DNA of 16,035 bases, taken from positions 1-16,035 of the forward strand of contig JBJMJY010000028.1 of NCBI GenBank assembly GCA_045806105.1, written 5' to 3'. The translations under genes and the position numbers were made by a program. The stretch is from AC-32 sp045806105. GTDB taxonomy: Bacteria; Actinomycetota; Thermoleophilia; Gaiellales; Gaiellaceae. Of this stretch, positions 6,133 to 13,181 are shown piece after piece. How positions within the stretch are numbered: the stretch's first letter is position 1; each line of letters starts with the position of its first letter. The notes beneath the pieces are model-generated. The model made no database searches, was not told the origin of the DNA, and saw only the letters and a list, made by a program, of their open reading frames with translations.

Positions 6133-6531
6133 GTGAAGAACCCGCCGCCGGGTTACACGCGCGTCTGCCCCTACTTGCTGTACGAAGACGCTGCGAGCGC
6201 CGTCGAGTATCTGACGACGACGTTCGGCTTCGCTCAGCGCCTGACACAGACGGGCGCCGCTGGCCGGCCGCATACCGAGCTCGTGCTCGGCGACGACGGA
6301 TTAGTGATGCTCGGGCAGGCCGGAGAGAGCTTCAAGAGCCCGAGACGGCTGGACGCCTATCCGCCGGTGTTGATTCATTTCTACGTGGATGACGTCGATG
6401 CTCTGTATAAGCAGGCTCGCGCTGCCGGTGCCGACGTAACCGACCTGGAGATGGCGCCGGTGGGCGACCGTCGGTTCACGGCTACAGATCCCGAGGGGCA
6501 GGTCTGGGTGTTCGCGCAGCGCGTCGCCTAG
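6133..6531 (+). CDS. VOC family protein (glyoxalase/PhnB-like)
   Basis: A single-domain 132-residue VOC protein from GTG 6133. The order of elements fits the PhnB-like subgroup: PYLLYEDAASAVEYLTTTFG at residues 13-32, PHTELVLGDDGLVMLG (His47), then PPVLIHFYVDDVDALYKQAR, and the closing RRFTATDPEGQVWVFAQRV. These proteins usually dimerise; no substrate can be named. The frame is open upstream to 5995, but that part is Arg/Pro-rich and overlaps the previous gene, so the GTG is preferred. Only a weak GGGA lies upstream. This VOC protein is not closely similar to the one at 2498-2893. Confidence 0.88.
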   Translation: MKNPPPGYTRVCPYLLYEDAASAVEYLTTTFGFAQRLTQTGAAGRPHTELVLGDDGLVMLGQAGESFKSPRRLDAYPPVLIHFYVDDVDALYKQARAAGADVTDLEMAPVGDRRFTATDPEGQVWVFAQRVA

Positions 6532-6656
6532 TAGCGCTCGCTTGCTCGACGCCCGGGTGATCTGATCACGTTCACCGTCGTGCCACGCGAAGCCATAGAC
6601 GGCGAACGCCGCGACGGCACCCCGGTGACGACGGCAAGTGCGGCGAGCACCCTCAC
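6528..6656 (-). pseudogene. Small membrane-peptide gene, probably frameshifted
   Basis: From GTG 6656 on the minus strand, the first 12 codons read VRVLAALAVVTG, the start of a hydrophobic helix. The same frame then turns Arg/Ser-rich and stops at 6528, giving 42 residues. Adding one G to the GGGG run at 6620-6623 would continue the helix as GAVAAFAVYGFAWHDGERDQ, a convincing single-pass membrane peptide with a charged tail. A TAGACT hexamer sits exactly 6 nt upstream of the GTG. Without a correction the product is probably non-functional; in the shifted frame no stop follows for a long way, so the natural end is unclear. It could be a decayed small gene or a sequencing error. Confidence 0.4.
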
Positions 6657-6662
6657 GGCCGA

Positions 6663-6668
6663 AGTCTA
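6663..6668 (-). promoter_or_regulatory. -10 element TAGACT upstream of the small minus-strand gene
   Basis: On the minus strand TAGACT ends 6 nt before GTG 6656, the same arrangement as at dedA (12519-12524). This is the main reason for treating the small ORF as a real or former gene. Confidence 0.4.
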
Positions 6669-6686
6669 AGGCTGCGCCCTTCGCGC

Positions 6687-7337
6687 CTAGCCGAGCGGGA
6701 GGACGAAGAACGCAACCGACACGTAGAGGCAGGCCGTCGCCGCAAGCGTCAGCACATGGAAGAGTTCGTGGTACCCGAAGACACGCGGCACCGGGTCGGG
6801 CCGCCGTCGTACGTACACGATTGCGCCGAGCGTGTAGAGGAGGCCTCCGGCGACGACGAGCAGCACGCCCGGGAGCTGCAGCTTCAGCAGCTGCGAGAAG
6901 GCGGCCGCGCCGACCCATCCGAGCGCAAGGCCGATCACGGCCGACAGCCACTTGGGCGCGCGCACCCAGAAGAGCTTCAGCAGGATCCCCGCAAGCGCGC
7001 CGCCCCAGACGAGCGCCAGGACGGGCACCGCCCATGCCGGCGACATGACCAGAAATGCGAACGGCGTGTAGGCACCCGCGATGAGCAAGTAGACGCCGGC
7101 ATGGTCGAGGCGTGCGAGCCAGGCGCGCACCGGCGGTGTCCAGGTTGGCCGGTGATAGAGCGCGCTCGCGCCGAAGCAGGTCACGACGCAAGCGGCGAAC
7201 ACGATCGCGGCTGCGCGCGGACGCCCACCGTGGGCCGACAGGACGAGCACGAGGCCCGCCCCGAGCGCAGCGTAGAAGCCGAGCTCGTGAAAGACCCCGC
7301 GCAGCTTCGGCTTCACCCGGTTGGCGTTCGCGATCAC
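6687..7337 (-). CDS. TrhA/hemolysin III (PAQR-like) family membrane protein
   Basis: A 216-residue, seven-helix membrane protein with the family motifs in order: KPKLRGVFHELGFYAAL near the N-terminus, CFGASALYHRPTW (Ser and His), RLDHAGVYLLIAGAYTPFAF (Asp), and GYHELFHVLTLAA (two His) before the last helix. Ser, Asp and the His residues form the predicted zinc site of the CREST/PAQR superfamily. Bacterial members have been linked to membrane lipid homeostasis; haemolysis is not a safe prediction. The frame is open to an ATG at 7400, but GTG 7337 is preferred. A TAGACT hexamer lies 7 nt upstream of it, and the longer form would overlap the divergent nucleotidyltransferase gene. Confidence 0.9.
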   Translation of the reverse strand: MIANANRVKPKLRGVFHELGFYAALGAGLVLVLSAHGGRPRAAAIVFAACVVTCFGASALYHRPTWTPPVRAWLARLDHAGVYLLIAGAYTPFAFLVMSPAWAVPVLALVWGGALAGILLKLFWVRAPKWLSAVIGLALGWVGAAAFSQLLKLQLPGVLLVVAGGLLYTLGAIVYVRRRPDPVPRVFGYHELFHVLTLAATACLYVSVAFFVLPLG

Positions 7338-7344
7338 GACGACA

Positions 7345-7350
7345 AGTCTA
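7345..7350 (-). promoter_or_regulatory. -10 element TAGACT for the hemolysin III family gene
   Basis: On the minus strand TAGACT ends 7 nt before GTG 7337. It supports that start and a leaderless mRNA, and lies in the 52-bp divergent gap with the nucleotidyltransferase gene. Confidence 0.5.
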
Positions 7351-7375
7351 AAAGCTCTTCCGGCAGGTCGAAACT

Positions 7376-7381
7376 CATACT
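7376..7381 (+). promoter_or_regulatory. Possible -10 element CATACT for the nucleotidyltransferase gene
   Basis: CATACT lies 8 nt upstream of ATG 7390 in the short divergent region, with no Shine-Dalgarno between. It is one base from the classical TATACT, but differs from the TAG-type hexamers seen at other genes here. Confidence 0.3.
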
Positions 7382-7389
7382 TAGCGGCG

Positions 7390-8241
7390 ATGGCGAGCAT
7401 GCGCAGCGGCCAGCTACGCGACGTCGCTCAACGCGTGGCGGACGCCCTGCCGGCCGAGATCGCCGAGGAGGTGGTGCTCACAGGCAGCGTTTCTCGCGGC
7501 ACTGCGGATGACGTCTCGGACATCGAGATGCTGGTCGTGACGAAGGAGCAGCTCGCGCTACCGACGTGTTTCGAGCTCGCGAGCTCCGCCGGACTGGCCG
7601 AGCTGGACACGTGGGGACCGCAGGACGGGCCCACGCGACGGGTGTTCGGGTACCGCGACGGCGTGCCGGTCGAGCTGGTCTGGTGGTCGCGCGAGCATGC
7701 CGAGGCGTCCGTCGACGCGTTGTTCCGCGGTGACGCGCCGTCGACGGCCGACGCGCTCGCCTACGGCGTGTCGCTCCGGACATCGGGCCTCCTGGAGACC
7801 TGGCAAGCGCGCCTCGGCGACTATCCGGAAGAGCTCGCGGCGGCGCGCATCGAGGAGGCTGCCCTGACCTGGGGCGGCTACGCACCCGCGGGTCTCCTCA
7901 CGCTCGCCCGCGCTGGTGACCGGCTCGCACTCGTCGAGCGCATGGTCGACGACGCCTCGCGAGTGGTTCGCATCGTGTTCGCGATCAACCGCGTCTGGCA
8001 ACCGACCCATAAGCGCCTCGCGAGCCGCATCGCATCGCTTCCGATCAAGCCCGACCGTCTCGCGGAGCGGATCGAGGCGGCGCTCACCGAGCCCGACCCG
8101 CATCGGGCGCTGCTCGTGTTGACCGAGCTCCAGGCAGAGACGGTCGCCCTGGCCCCCGACGGTCCGAACATCAACCGCGCGCGTCGCTGGCTGGCGGCTG
8201 CCGCGCAGGACCTTGCCACGGCCGACCCGACGACAACCTGA
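7390..8241 (+). CDS. Nucleotidyltransferase domain-containing protein
   Basis: A 283-residue protein with the polymerase-beta-like signature GSVSRGTADDVSDIEMLVV at residues 32-50. GS and the paired acidic residues of SDIE correspond to the catalytic GS-x-D-x-D/E motif. A further acidic residue in VPVELVWW probably completes the metal site. The remaining ~180 residues are helical, as in aminoglycoside or lincosamide nucleotidyltransferases and DUF4037-type proteins. A resistance role is possible but not shown; many such proteins are uncharacterised. The upstream in-frame ATG at 7321 is rejected because it would reach into the divergent gene. ATG 7390 (or 7399) is preferred. It is convergent with the radical SAM pair, with 21 bp between stops. 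Confidence 0.85.
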   Translation: MASMRSGQLRDVAQRVADALPAEIAEEVVLTGSVSRGTADDVSDIEMLVVTKEQLALPTCFELASSAGLAELDTWGPQDGPTRRVFGYRDGVPVELVWWSREHAEASVDALFRGDAPSTADALAYGVSLRTSGLLETWQARLGDYPEELAAARIEEAALTWGGYAPAGLLTLARAGDRLALVERMVDDASRVVRIVFAINRVWQPTHKRLASRIASLPIKPDRLAERIEAALTEPDPHRALLVLTELQAETVALAPDGPNINRARRWLAAAAQDLATADPTTT

Positions 8242-8262
8242 CCTGGGACAGTCGGCCGGGCC

Positions 8263-9294
8263 CTAGGGCGTCGTCAGCGCCGCCGGCCGCTCGGCGCGGC
8301 GGTACTCGACCTCGTAGCCGAGGCGCCGCGGGATCGCAAGCAGGCCTTCGAGGTCGAGCTCGATGCGCGCGCCGGCCTTCTGGGTGACCTCGTCCTCGAT
8401 CGGCAGGTCGAAGTCGTCCGCGCCGTAGTCCAGGGCCCGGAACGCCTCCTCGTTCTGGGTCAGGACCGAGGTGCGGATGTGCTCGACGTTGTCGAGGAAG
8501 ATCCGGCTGAGGGCGATCCAGCGCCAGTACTCCCCGGGCGAGATCTCGCGGCCGCCGAACGCCGTGCCGTAGGGCTTGTACGTCCAGCAGAGGAACGAGA
8601 ACAGGCCGCCCACCTCGTCCTGGAAGTCGCGTGTCCGCTGCAGGTGCTCGAGCCGCTCGTCGAGTGTCTCGTCAAAGCCGATCACCATCGTCGCCGTCGT
8701 GCGCAGGCCGGACTCGACGAGCGCGCGCTGCGCCGCGAAGTAGTCGGCGACGGTGTACTTCCACTTGGCGTGGCGCGCGCGGAAGTCCTCGGTGAGGATC
8801 TCGCTGCCGCCGCCGGTGACCCAGTGCACCCCGGCCTCTCGCAGCCGCCCCGCCGCCTCGGCGTACGAGAGGCCGGCCCGGTCGGCGAGGAACACGAACT
8901 CCGCGACCGTGAGCGCGTAGAACTCGACCCGATCGCCGTAGCGCTCGCGCACCGAGGCGAAGAGGTCGCAGTAGTAGTCGAGCGGTAGGCGCGGGTTGAA
9001 GCCGCCGTTGAAGCCGACGAGGTCGCCGCCGAGCTCGAGCAGCTCGTCCACCTTCGCGAACACGTCCTCGCGCGAGAGCACGTAGCCGCCCTCCTGGTTC
9101 GGCAGGACGTAGAAGGCGCAGTAGTCGCACTGAGCGACGCAGACGTTCGTGTAGTTGATGATCCGCATGACCATGTAGGTCGCGCGCCTCGGGTCGTGGT
9201 ACCGCGCCCGCACCTCGCCTGCCAGCCGCTGCAGCTCCTCGTCGGTCCCGCGCAGCCAGAGCTCCCGCGCCTCGTCGACCGAGATCCGGCTCAC
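8263..9294 (-). CDS. MqnC/CofH-like radical SAM protein (cyclic dehypoxanthinyl futalosine synthase-related)
   Basis: A 343-residue radical SAM enzyme. The cluster motif C52-x3-C56-x2-C59 lies in RIINYTNVCVAQCDYCAFY, the signature setting of the MqnC/MqnE/CofG/CofH group. VTGGGSEIL (159-167) and LRTTATMVIGFDETLDERLE (197-216) match MqnC conserved blocks, as does RTRDFQDEVGGLFSF. MqnC cyclises dehypoxanthine futalosine in menaquinone synthesis; CofH builds the deazaflavin of F420. The usual QGGxHP motif is replaced here by NGGFNP (96-101), and WTYKPYGTAFGG differs from the MqnC pattern, so a different substrate is plausible. GTG 9294 overlaps the upstream stop (GTGA), so it is translated after the companion radical SAM gene. 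The frame upstream of the GTG is only antisense-like overlap. Confidence 0.85.
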   Translation of the reverse strand: MSRISVDEARELWLRGTDEELQRLAGEVRARYHDPRRATYMVMRIINYTNVCVAQCDYCAFYVLPNQEGGYVLSREDVFAKVDELLELGGDLVGFNGGFNPRLPLDYYCDLFASVRERYGDRVEFYALTVAEFVFLADRAGLSYAEAAGRLREAGVHWVTGGGSEILTEDFRARHAKWKYTVADYFAAQRALVESGLRTTATMVIGFDETLDERLEHLQRTRDFQDEVGGLFSFLCWTYKPYGTAFGGREISPGEYWRWIALSRIFLDNVEHIRTSVLTQNEEAFRALDYGADDFDLPIEDEVTQKAGARIELDLEGLLAIPRRLGYEVEYRRAERPAALTTP

Positions 9295-10595
9295 GCGAGC
9301 ACGTCCATGAACGAGCTGACCGAGAAGACCGCCTTGCCCACTCCCGGCTCGCCGTATCCAGGCGGCGGCCGCAGGCCGTTCCGTGCGAGCGCCTCGCGGT
9401 AGGCGCCGAGCAGCCGCACGTGGTACTCGAGCGGCGCGCCGTCGGGGTTGTCGCGTCCGAGCGGGGTGGTGGGCTCGGGGCACCACGTCGTGAACCTGGG
9501 CGTGACGCCGTGGCCCATGAAGTAGTCGAGCCCCTCGACCGTGGAGGCGATCGCATCCTCCACGCCTTCGAACCCGAACGGCCTGGCCATCTCCACGCCG
9601 GCGACGAAGTTCGGGATCACGTTGCTCGGCCCGAAGACCTCGGCCGCGTCCAGGATCCGCCGGTGCCACTCCTCGCGGCCGACGTAACGTTGCTTCCCGG
9701 GCGAGATCAGCGAGAAGAGCCGCTTGTCCCAGACCTCGTAGTTCGGGTGGTAGATCGAAACGCCGTAGTCCTTGAAGCGCTGCGCGTCGGCTTTCGGCAG
9801 CGCCTGCGCGACGACCTTGCCGATCCACCGGCCTGGAAAGCGCTCCTCGATCGCCTGCGCGTAACGCCCGTAGAAGTCGGCCTCGGCCAGGCCCTCGACG
9901 GTGGAGGTGACGGAGCCGCCGGTCAGCGTGTACGCGTGCGACGCGCCGTCGTCGTGGCGGTCGATCAGCTCCAGCGCCTCGAGCACGTCCTCGACCGGCT
10001 TCACGCCGGTGTAGGGCCGGCCCGCCTTCTTGTGCTGGCGCCAGTTGTGGTTGATGTCGCAGAAGCCGCACTCCTCGTGCGCGCCGAAGTACTGGCAGAG
10101 GCGCAGCACGGTGAGGTAGATCAGGTACCCCCACTCGATCGTGGGCGCTGTCTCCATCACCGTCTTGCCGTTCGCGAGCGCATGGCGGTAGTACTCGGGC
10201 ATCGGCGGCAGCGTCACGTCCGCGAGGTCGCGGCCCTCGAGCGACAGGCGCAGCCCGCCCTCGGCCCGCGCCACGCGGTACGGCGAGCCCGGGTTGACGC
10301 GCACGGAGACGATCGTCCGCCGCAGCTCCCACGGGCCGCCGGTGAGCGCGAGCTCCTCGGGCGGCCGCTGCAACGCGGCGGCCCCCAGGTCGGTGAGCGG
10401 CTTCTGGTCGAACGAGAAGATGAAGTACGACTTCGGCTTGACCGCGCCGTCGAGGTTCTCCGTCAGCGCGGACTCGTCGAATGCCATCCCGGTCCGGAGC
10501 AGGTCCTCCTTCAGCACGGCCTCGGGCGGGATCTCCGGATAGCGCTCGATCAGGCCCTCGACGAGCTCCGTGCGGGTGCCCACGGTTGCGCTCAC
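9291..10595 (-). CDS. Radical SAM protein with unusual C-x8-C-x2-C motif
   Basis: A 434-residue protein without the standard C-x3-C-x2-C motif. It has C167-x8-C176-x2-C179 in LRLCQYFGAHEECGFCDINH, and nearby blocks fit a radical SAM barrel: YTLTGGSVTS (GGE-like strand at 222-231), VSIYHPNYEVWDKRLF with an Asn-Tyr-Glu, and IPNFVAGVEMARPFGF. Some 160 residues precede the cluster, probably a separate N-terminal domain (including FIFSFDQKPLTDLG). I know the superfamily but not this subfamily; its substrate is unknown. The start is GTG 10595, supported by TAGGTT 6 nt upstream. It forms a two-gene operon with the MqnC/CofH-like gene through a GTGA overlap, so the two enzymes probably act in one pathway. 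Confidence 0.8.
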   Translation of the reverse strand: MSATVGTRTELVEGLIERYPEIPPEAVLKEDLLRTGMAFDESALTENLDGAVKPKSYFIFSFDQKPLTDLGAAALQRPPEELALTGGPWELRRTIVSVRVNPGSPYRVARAEGGLRLSLEGRDLADVTLPPMPEYYRHALANGKTVMETAPTIEWGYLIYLTVLRLCQYFGAHEECGFCDINHNWRQHKKAGRPYTGVKPVEDVLEALELIDRHDDGASHAYTLTGGSVTSTVEGLAEADFYGRYAQAIEERFPGRWIGKVVAQALPKADAQRFKDYGVSIYHPNYEVWDKRLFSLISPGKQRYVGREEWHRRILDAAEVFGPSNVIPNFVAGVEMARPFGFEGVEDAIASTVEGLDYFMGHGVTPRFTTWCPEPTTPLGRDNPDGAPLEYHVRLLGAYREALARNGLRPPPGYGEPGVGKAVFSVSSFMDVLA

Positions 10596-10601
10596 GACCG
10601 G

Positions 10602-10607
10602 AACCTA
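10602..10607 (-). promoter_or_regulatory. -10 element TAGGTT for the radical SAM operon
   Basis: On the minus strand TAGGTT ends 6 nt before GTG 10595, identical in sequence and spacing to the element before the methyltransferase gene. It indicates a leaderless transcript for the two-gene operon. No TTGACA-like -35 is seen. Confidence 0.5.
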
Positions 10608-10635
10608 CCCTTTACGAAATCCTCACCGCGAAGGG

Positions 10636-10661
10636 TTGGACTTCTTCGGAGTCCGTAGCTA
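10636..10661 (+). promoter_or_regulatory. Possible promoter for the phosphodiester glycosidase gene
   Basis: TTGGAC (10636-10641) and TAGCTA (10656-10661) are separated by only 14 bp, shorter than usual, and lie 16 nt before GTG 10678. Weak; the divergent gap has few other candidates. Confidence 0.2.
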
Positions 10662-10677
10662 CCGTGGCCGGCGGGTC

Positions 10678-12420
10678 GTGCTCCGCAGAGTCCTCATCGG
10701 AGCCCTGCTGGTAAGCCTCGTCGCCGTCTTCGCTGCGCCGGCACGCGCGGCCACGCAGGTGCTGATGCCGAACGTGAGCTACTCGCGCACGGTGCAGTTC
10801 ACCGCGCACGGGCCCGTCGTCCTGAACCTCGTCACCGCCCCGCGCCCCGGCGGCCTCTACCAGCTCAGGCCGCTGCTCTCGAACGGGACGATCCTCGGCA
10901 AGGAGCGCGTCACCGACATGCAGAAGGACGCCTCCGACTCCGCGACCGTCGTCGGCGTCAACGGCGACCTGTTCAACTTCAAGGACGGCCACCCGAGCGG
11001 GATGCTGATGCAGAACCGCGTCCTCGAGAGCCCGCCGTACCGCTTCCGCTCGAGCGTCGGGATCGGCGCCGACGGCAAGCTGAGCGTGCAGCGCGTCTCG
11101 TTCTTCGGCTACTGGCAGGGCCTCGGCCAGCGCCGCCCGCTGACGGGGCTGAACCAGCCGCCGCGCGGCGACGGCACCTCGCTCTTCACGCCGGCCTGGG
11201 GTGCGTCGACCCCGCGGATCCCGGGAGTCGTCGAGGCGGTCCTGCAGCAGTTCCCGCCCGCCGTGCCCGGTGGGGAGCTGACCGGCACGGTCGCGTTCCA
11301 GCGCGGCGGCGGCGGAACGCCGATCCCGCGGAACGGCGCAGTCCTGCTCGCGCGTGGCTCGCAGGTTCCGAAGCTCCAGCAGGAGGCGCCCGGGGGCACG
11401 CCCGTGACGACGAGGGTGATCCTCTCGCCGGACTGGCTCGCGAGCGGCGTCACCGACGCGCTCGGCGGCGGCCCGGTGATCGTGCGCAAGGGCAAGGCCG
11501 TGTGGACCGCGGGCGAAGACTTCCTGCCGACGCAGCTCGGCCCGCGCAACCCGCGCACGGCGGTCGGCCAGCGCCGCGACGGGAAGATCATCCTGCTCGC
11601 GGTCGACGGGCGCCGCCGCGGCTCCAGCGTCGGCATGACGAACTGGGAGCTCGCCCAGGCGATGGTGCGGCTCGGCGCCGTGACCGCGTCCGCGCTCGAC
11701 GCCGGCGGCTCGACCACCATGGCCTTCGACGGGAAGCTGCTCAACCGGCCGTCCGACCCGGGCGGCGAGCGGCCCGTCGCCGAGACCCTCGCCGTGCTCT
11801 ACAGCGGCATCTACGCGCCGCCGCCCGCGCTCCCGGTGGTCTCCCCGAACGGCGACGGCTTCGCCGAGCGGCAGCAGCTCTCCTACAAGGTCGTGCGCAC
11901 CTCGACGGTCACCGCGAGCCTCGTCGGCCCCGGCGGCGCGACCGCCTTCACCGACACCGGCATGCGCGCGCCCGGCAGCTACACGTTCGCCTGGCCGTCG
12001 GCGACGCGGCGCCGCACCGCGGAGACCCCGCTCGGCCGCTGGCGCTGGGTCGTCAAGGCGGAGGACAACGCGGGGCAGGAGTCGTCGGTCGAGCGCGCGT
12101 TCTGGCTCAACGACACGCTCGGCTTCATCCGCGTGGCGCCGCGGTCGGTGAAGCTGCGGAAGAAGTCGCGCAGGGCCGTCGTGGCGCGCTTCAGGCTCGC
12201 GTACCCCGCACGCGTCACACCGTCGGTCTGGACGACGCGGGGGATCCTGATCCGTCGGCTCCCGGCGAGGAACCTGGCCGCCGGCACGCGGGCGGTGTCC
12301 TGGAGCGGCCGCTTCCAGAACGGCCGCCTCGTCTACCGCGGCACGTACGTGTTCAAGATCTTCGCGCAGAACGCCTACGGTCCGGTCGACCTGAACCAGC
12401 GCTTCGCCGTCCGGCGCTAG
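10678..12420 (+). CDS. Secreted phosphodiester glycosidase (NAGPA/DUF2233) with C-terminal FlgD-like Ig domain
   Basis: A 580-residue exported protein. GTG 10678 gives a signal peptide (LRRVLIGALLVSLVAVFAAP) with a likely cut after ARA at residue 24. The catalytic domain (about 25-375) has the NAGPA family blocks GVNGDLFNF (93-101), ALGGGPVIVRKG, PRTAVG (292-297), LLAVDGRR, LDAGGSTTMAFDG (from 340) and ERPVAETLAVLY. These match the phosphodiester glycosidase fold that removes sugar-phosphodiester caps such as GlcNAc-1-phosphodiester. From about 385 comes an SPNGDG-type start of a FlgD-like Ig domain, ending in an Arg-rich C-terminus. It probably trims glycans or phosphodiester polymers at the cell surface. 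The frame is open upstream to 10570, but that part overlaps the divergent gene and would bury the signal peptide. Confidence 0.88.
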   Translation: MLRRVLIGALLVSLVAVFAAPARAATQVLMPNVSYSRTVQFTAHGPVVLNLVTAPRPGGLYQLRPLLSNGTILGKERVTDMQKDASDSATVVGVNGDLFNFKDGHPSGMLMQNRVLESPPYRFRSSVGIGADGKLSVQRVSFFGYWQGLGQRRPLTGLNQPPRGDGTSLFTPAWGASTPRIPGVVEAVLQQFPPAVPGGELTGTVAFQRGGGGTPIPRNGAVLLARGSQVPKLQQEAPGGTPVTTRVILSPDWLASGVTDALGGGPVIVRKGKAVWTAGEDFLPTQLGPRNPRTAVGQRRDGKIILLAVDGRRRGSSVGMTNWELAQAMVRLGAVTASALDAGGSTTMAFDGKLLNRPSDPGGERPVAETLAVLYSGIYAPPPALPVVSPNGDGFAERQQLSYKVVRTSTVTASLVGPGGATAFTDTGMRAPGSYTFAWPSATRRRTAETPLGRWRWVVKAEDNAGQESSVERAFWLNDTLGFIRVAPRSVKLRKKSRRAVVARFRLAYPARVTPSVWTTRGILIRRLPARNLAAGTRAVSWSGRFQNGRLVYRGTYVFKIFAQNAYGPVDLNQRFAVRR

Positions 12421-12439
12421 CGGAGGGATTGGCGGAACA

Positions 12440-12463
12440 GCGCTCGTCGCCGGGGCGAGCAGC
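12440..12463 (+). terminator. Hairpin after the phosphodiester glycosidase gene
   Basis: GCTCG (12442-12446) pairs with CGAGC (12456-12460), extended by two pairs across a one-base bulge, 19 bp after the stop. There is no T-run, so it is only a modest terminator candidate. Confidence 0.3.
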
Positions 12464-12518
12464 GCGTTGCGGCGGCACAGTCGGTGTTTCGTCAAGCGCT
12501 CCCATCAAGCGGCAACCG

Positions 12519-12524
12519 TAGACT
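12519..12524 (+). promoter_or_regulatory. -10 element TAGACT for the dedA/glycan operon
   Basis: TAGACT ends 6 nt before GTG 12531, with no Shine-Dalgarno in between, indicating a leaderless transcript starting the DedA, aminotransferase and dehydratase run. Confidence 0.55.
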
Positions 12525-12530
12525 CGCGCG

Positions 12531-13181
12531 GTGCTCGTGGCGTCGGTCTCGGGCTCCGTCACCTCCTTCGTCGGCGATCACGGGGTCTACGCGGTCTTTT
12601 TGTTGATGGCGATCGACGCCGTCTTCCCGGCTGCGAGCGAGCTCGTGATGGTCTACGCCGGTGCGCTTGCCTCGGGCGCGTTCGCGTCCCAGCACGTCGT
12701 CCTGTTCGGGCACGAGATCTCGCCTGGGCTCGGCGCCTACGTGACGATGTCGCTCGCCGGCACGCTCGGGTACCTCGCCGGCTCGATCGGCGGCTGGGCG
12801 ATCGGCTGTTACGGAGGACGGCCGCTGGTCGAGCAGCATGGGCGTCTGTTCCACCTGGGGCCGGCCCGCTTGGTGCGGGCGGAGGGCTGGTTCGACCGCC
12901 ACGATCGTTGGGCCGTGCTGCTCGGTCGGATCACTCCGGTCGTCCGCTCGTTCGTGTCGATTCCGGCGGGCGTCTTCGAGATGCCGCTCGCGCCCTACAC
13001 GCTCTTCACGCTCATCGGCTCGGCCCTTTGGGCATTCGCCTTCGCGGGCATCGGCTACGCGGTGGGCAGCAACTACGAGCGCTTCCACCACTTCTTCGAC
13101 ATCGCGCTCGTTGCAGGAGCCGTCTTGCTGGTGCTGTATCTGGTTCTCCGGCGAGTCTCTAGACTCCGAACCCGTGTCTGA
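12531..13181 (+). CDS. DedA family membrane protein
   Basis: A 216-residue multi-pass membrane protein. It has the DedA acidic residue in the early re-entrant segment (VFPAASELVMVYAGALASG, Glu37). It also carries the key arginine motif LLGRITPVVRSFVSIPAGVF (residues 130-149), followed by LFTLIGSALWAFAFAGIGY and a final helix at about 190-207. DedA/UptA proteins are thought to return undecaprenyl phosphate or other phospholipids across the membrane. That role fits the sugar-nucleotide genes directly downstream. The last 8 nt overlap the start of the aminotransferase gene, and a second TAGACT promoter lies inside its 3' end. Start GTG 12531 is supported by the upstream hexamer. Confidence 0.9.
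   Translation: MLVASVSGSVTSFVGDHGVYAVFLLMAIDAVFPAASELVMVYAGALASGAFASQHVVLFGHEISPGLGAYVTMSLAGTLGYLAGSIGGWAIGCYGGRPLVEQHGRLFHLGPARLVRAEGWFDRHDRWAVLLGRITPVVRSFVSIPAGVFEMPLAPYTLFTLIGSALWAFAFAGIGYAVGSNYERFHHFFDIALVAGAVLLVLYLVLRRVSRLRTRV
13160..13165 (+). promoter_or_regulatory. Internal -10 element TAGACT within the 3' end of the DedA gene
   Basis: TAGACT ends 8 nt before GTG 13174, inside the last codons of the DedA gene. It would allow the aminotransferase and dehydratase to be transcribed without DedA. The spacing is 2 nt longer than at other genes here. Confidence 0.4.

Noticed and set aside
6687..6759. Terminator between the convergent VOC and hemolysin III family genes
   Set aside because: I found no stable hairpin with a T-run near either stop codon.
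7968..7992. GTGTTCGCGATCAAC, similar to the reverse complement of the dispersed repeat core
   Set aside because: It lies inside the conserved coding sequence of the nucleotidyltransferase, matches only the central TTCGCGA, and lacks the rest of the consensus.
8263..10332. A 689-residue reading of the MqnC/CofH-like gene extending far upstream
   Set aside because: The extra ~346 residues lie inside the other radical SAM gene in the wrong frame and are Arg-rich. The GTGA overlap at 9291-9294 gives the natural start.
10612..12495. 627-codon open frame on the minus strand opposite the phosphodiester glycosidase gene
   Set aside because: Product is Arg/Ala/Glu/Asp-rich with no domain, exactly antisense to a gene with signal peptide and clear catalytic motifs. 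Long antisense frames are common in GC-rich DNA.
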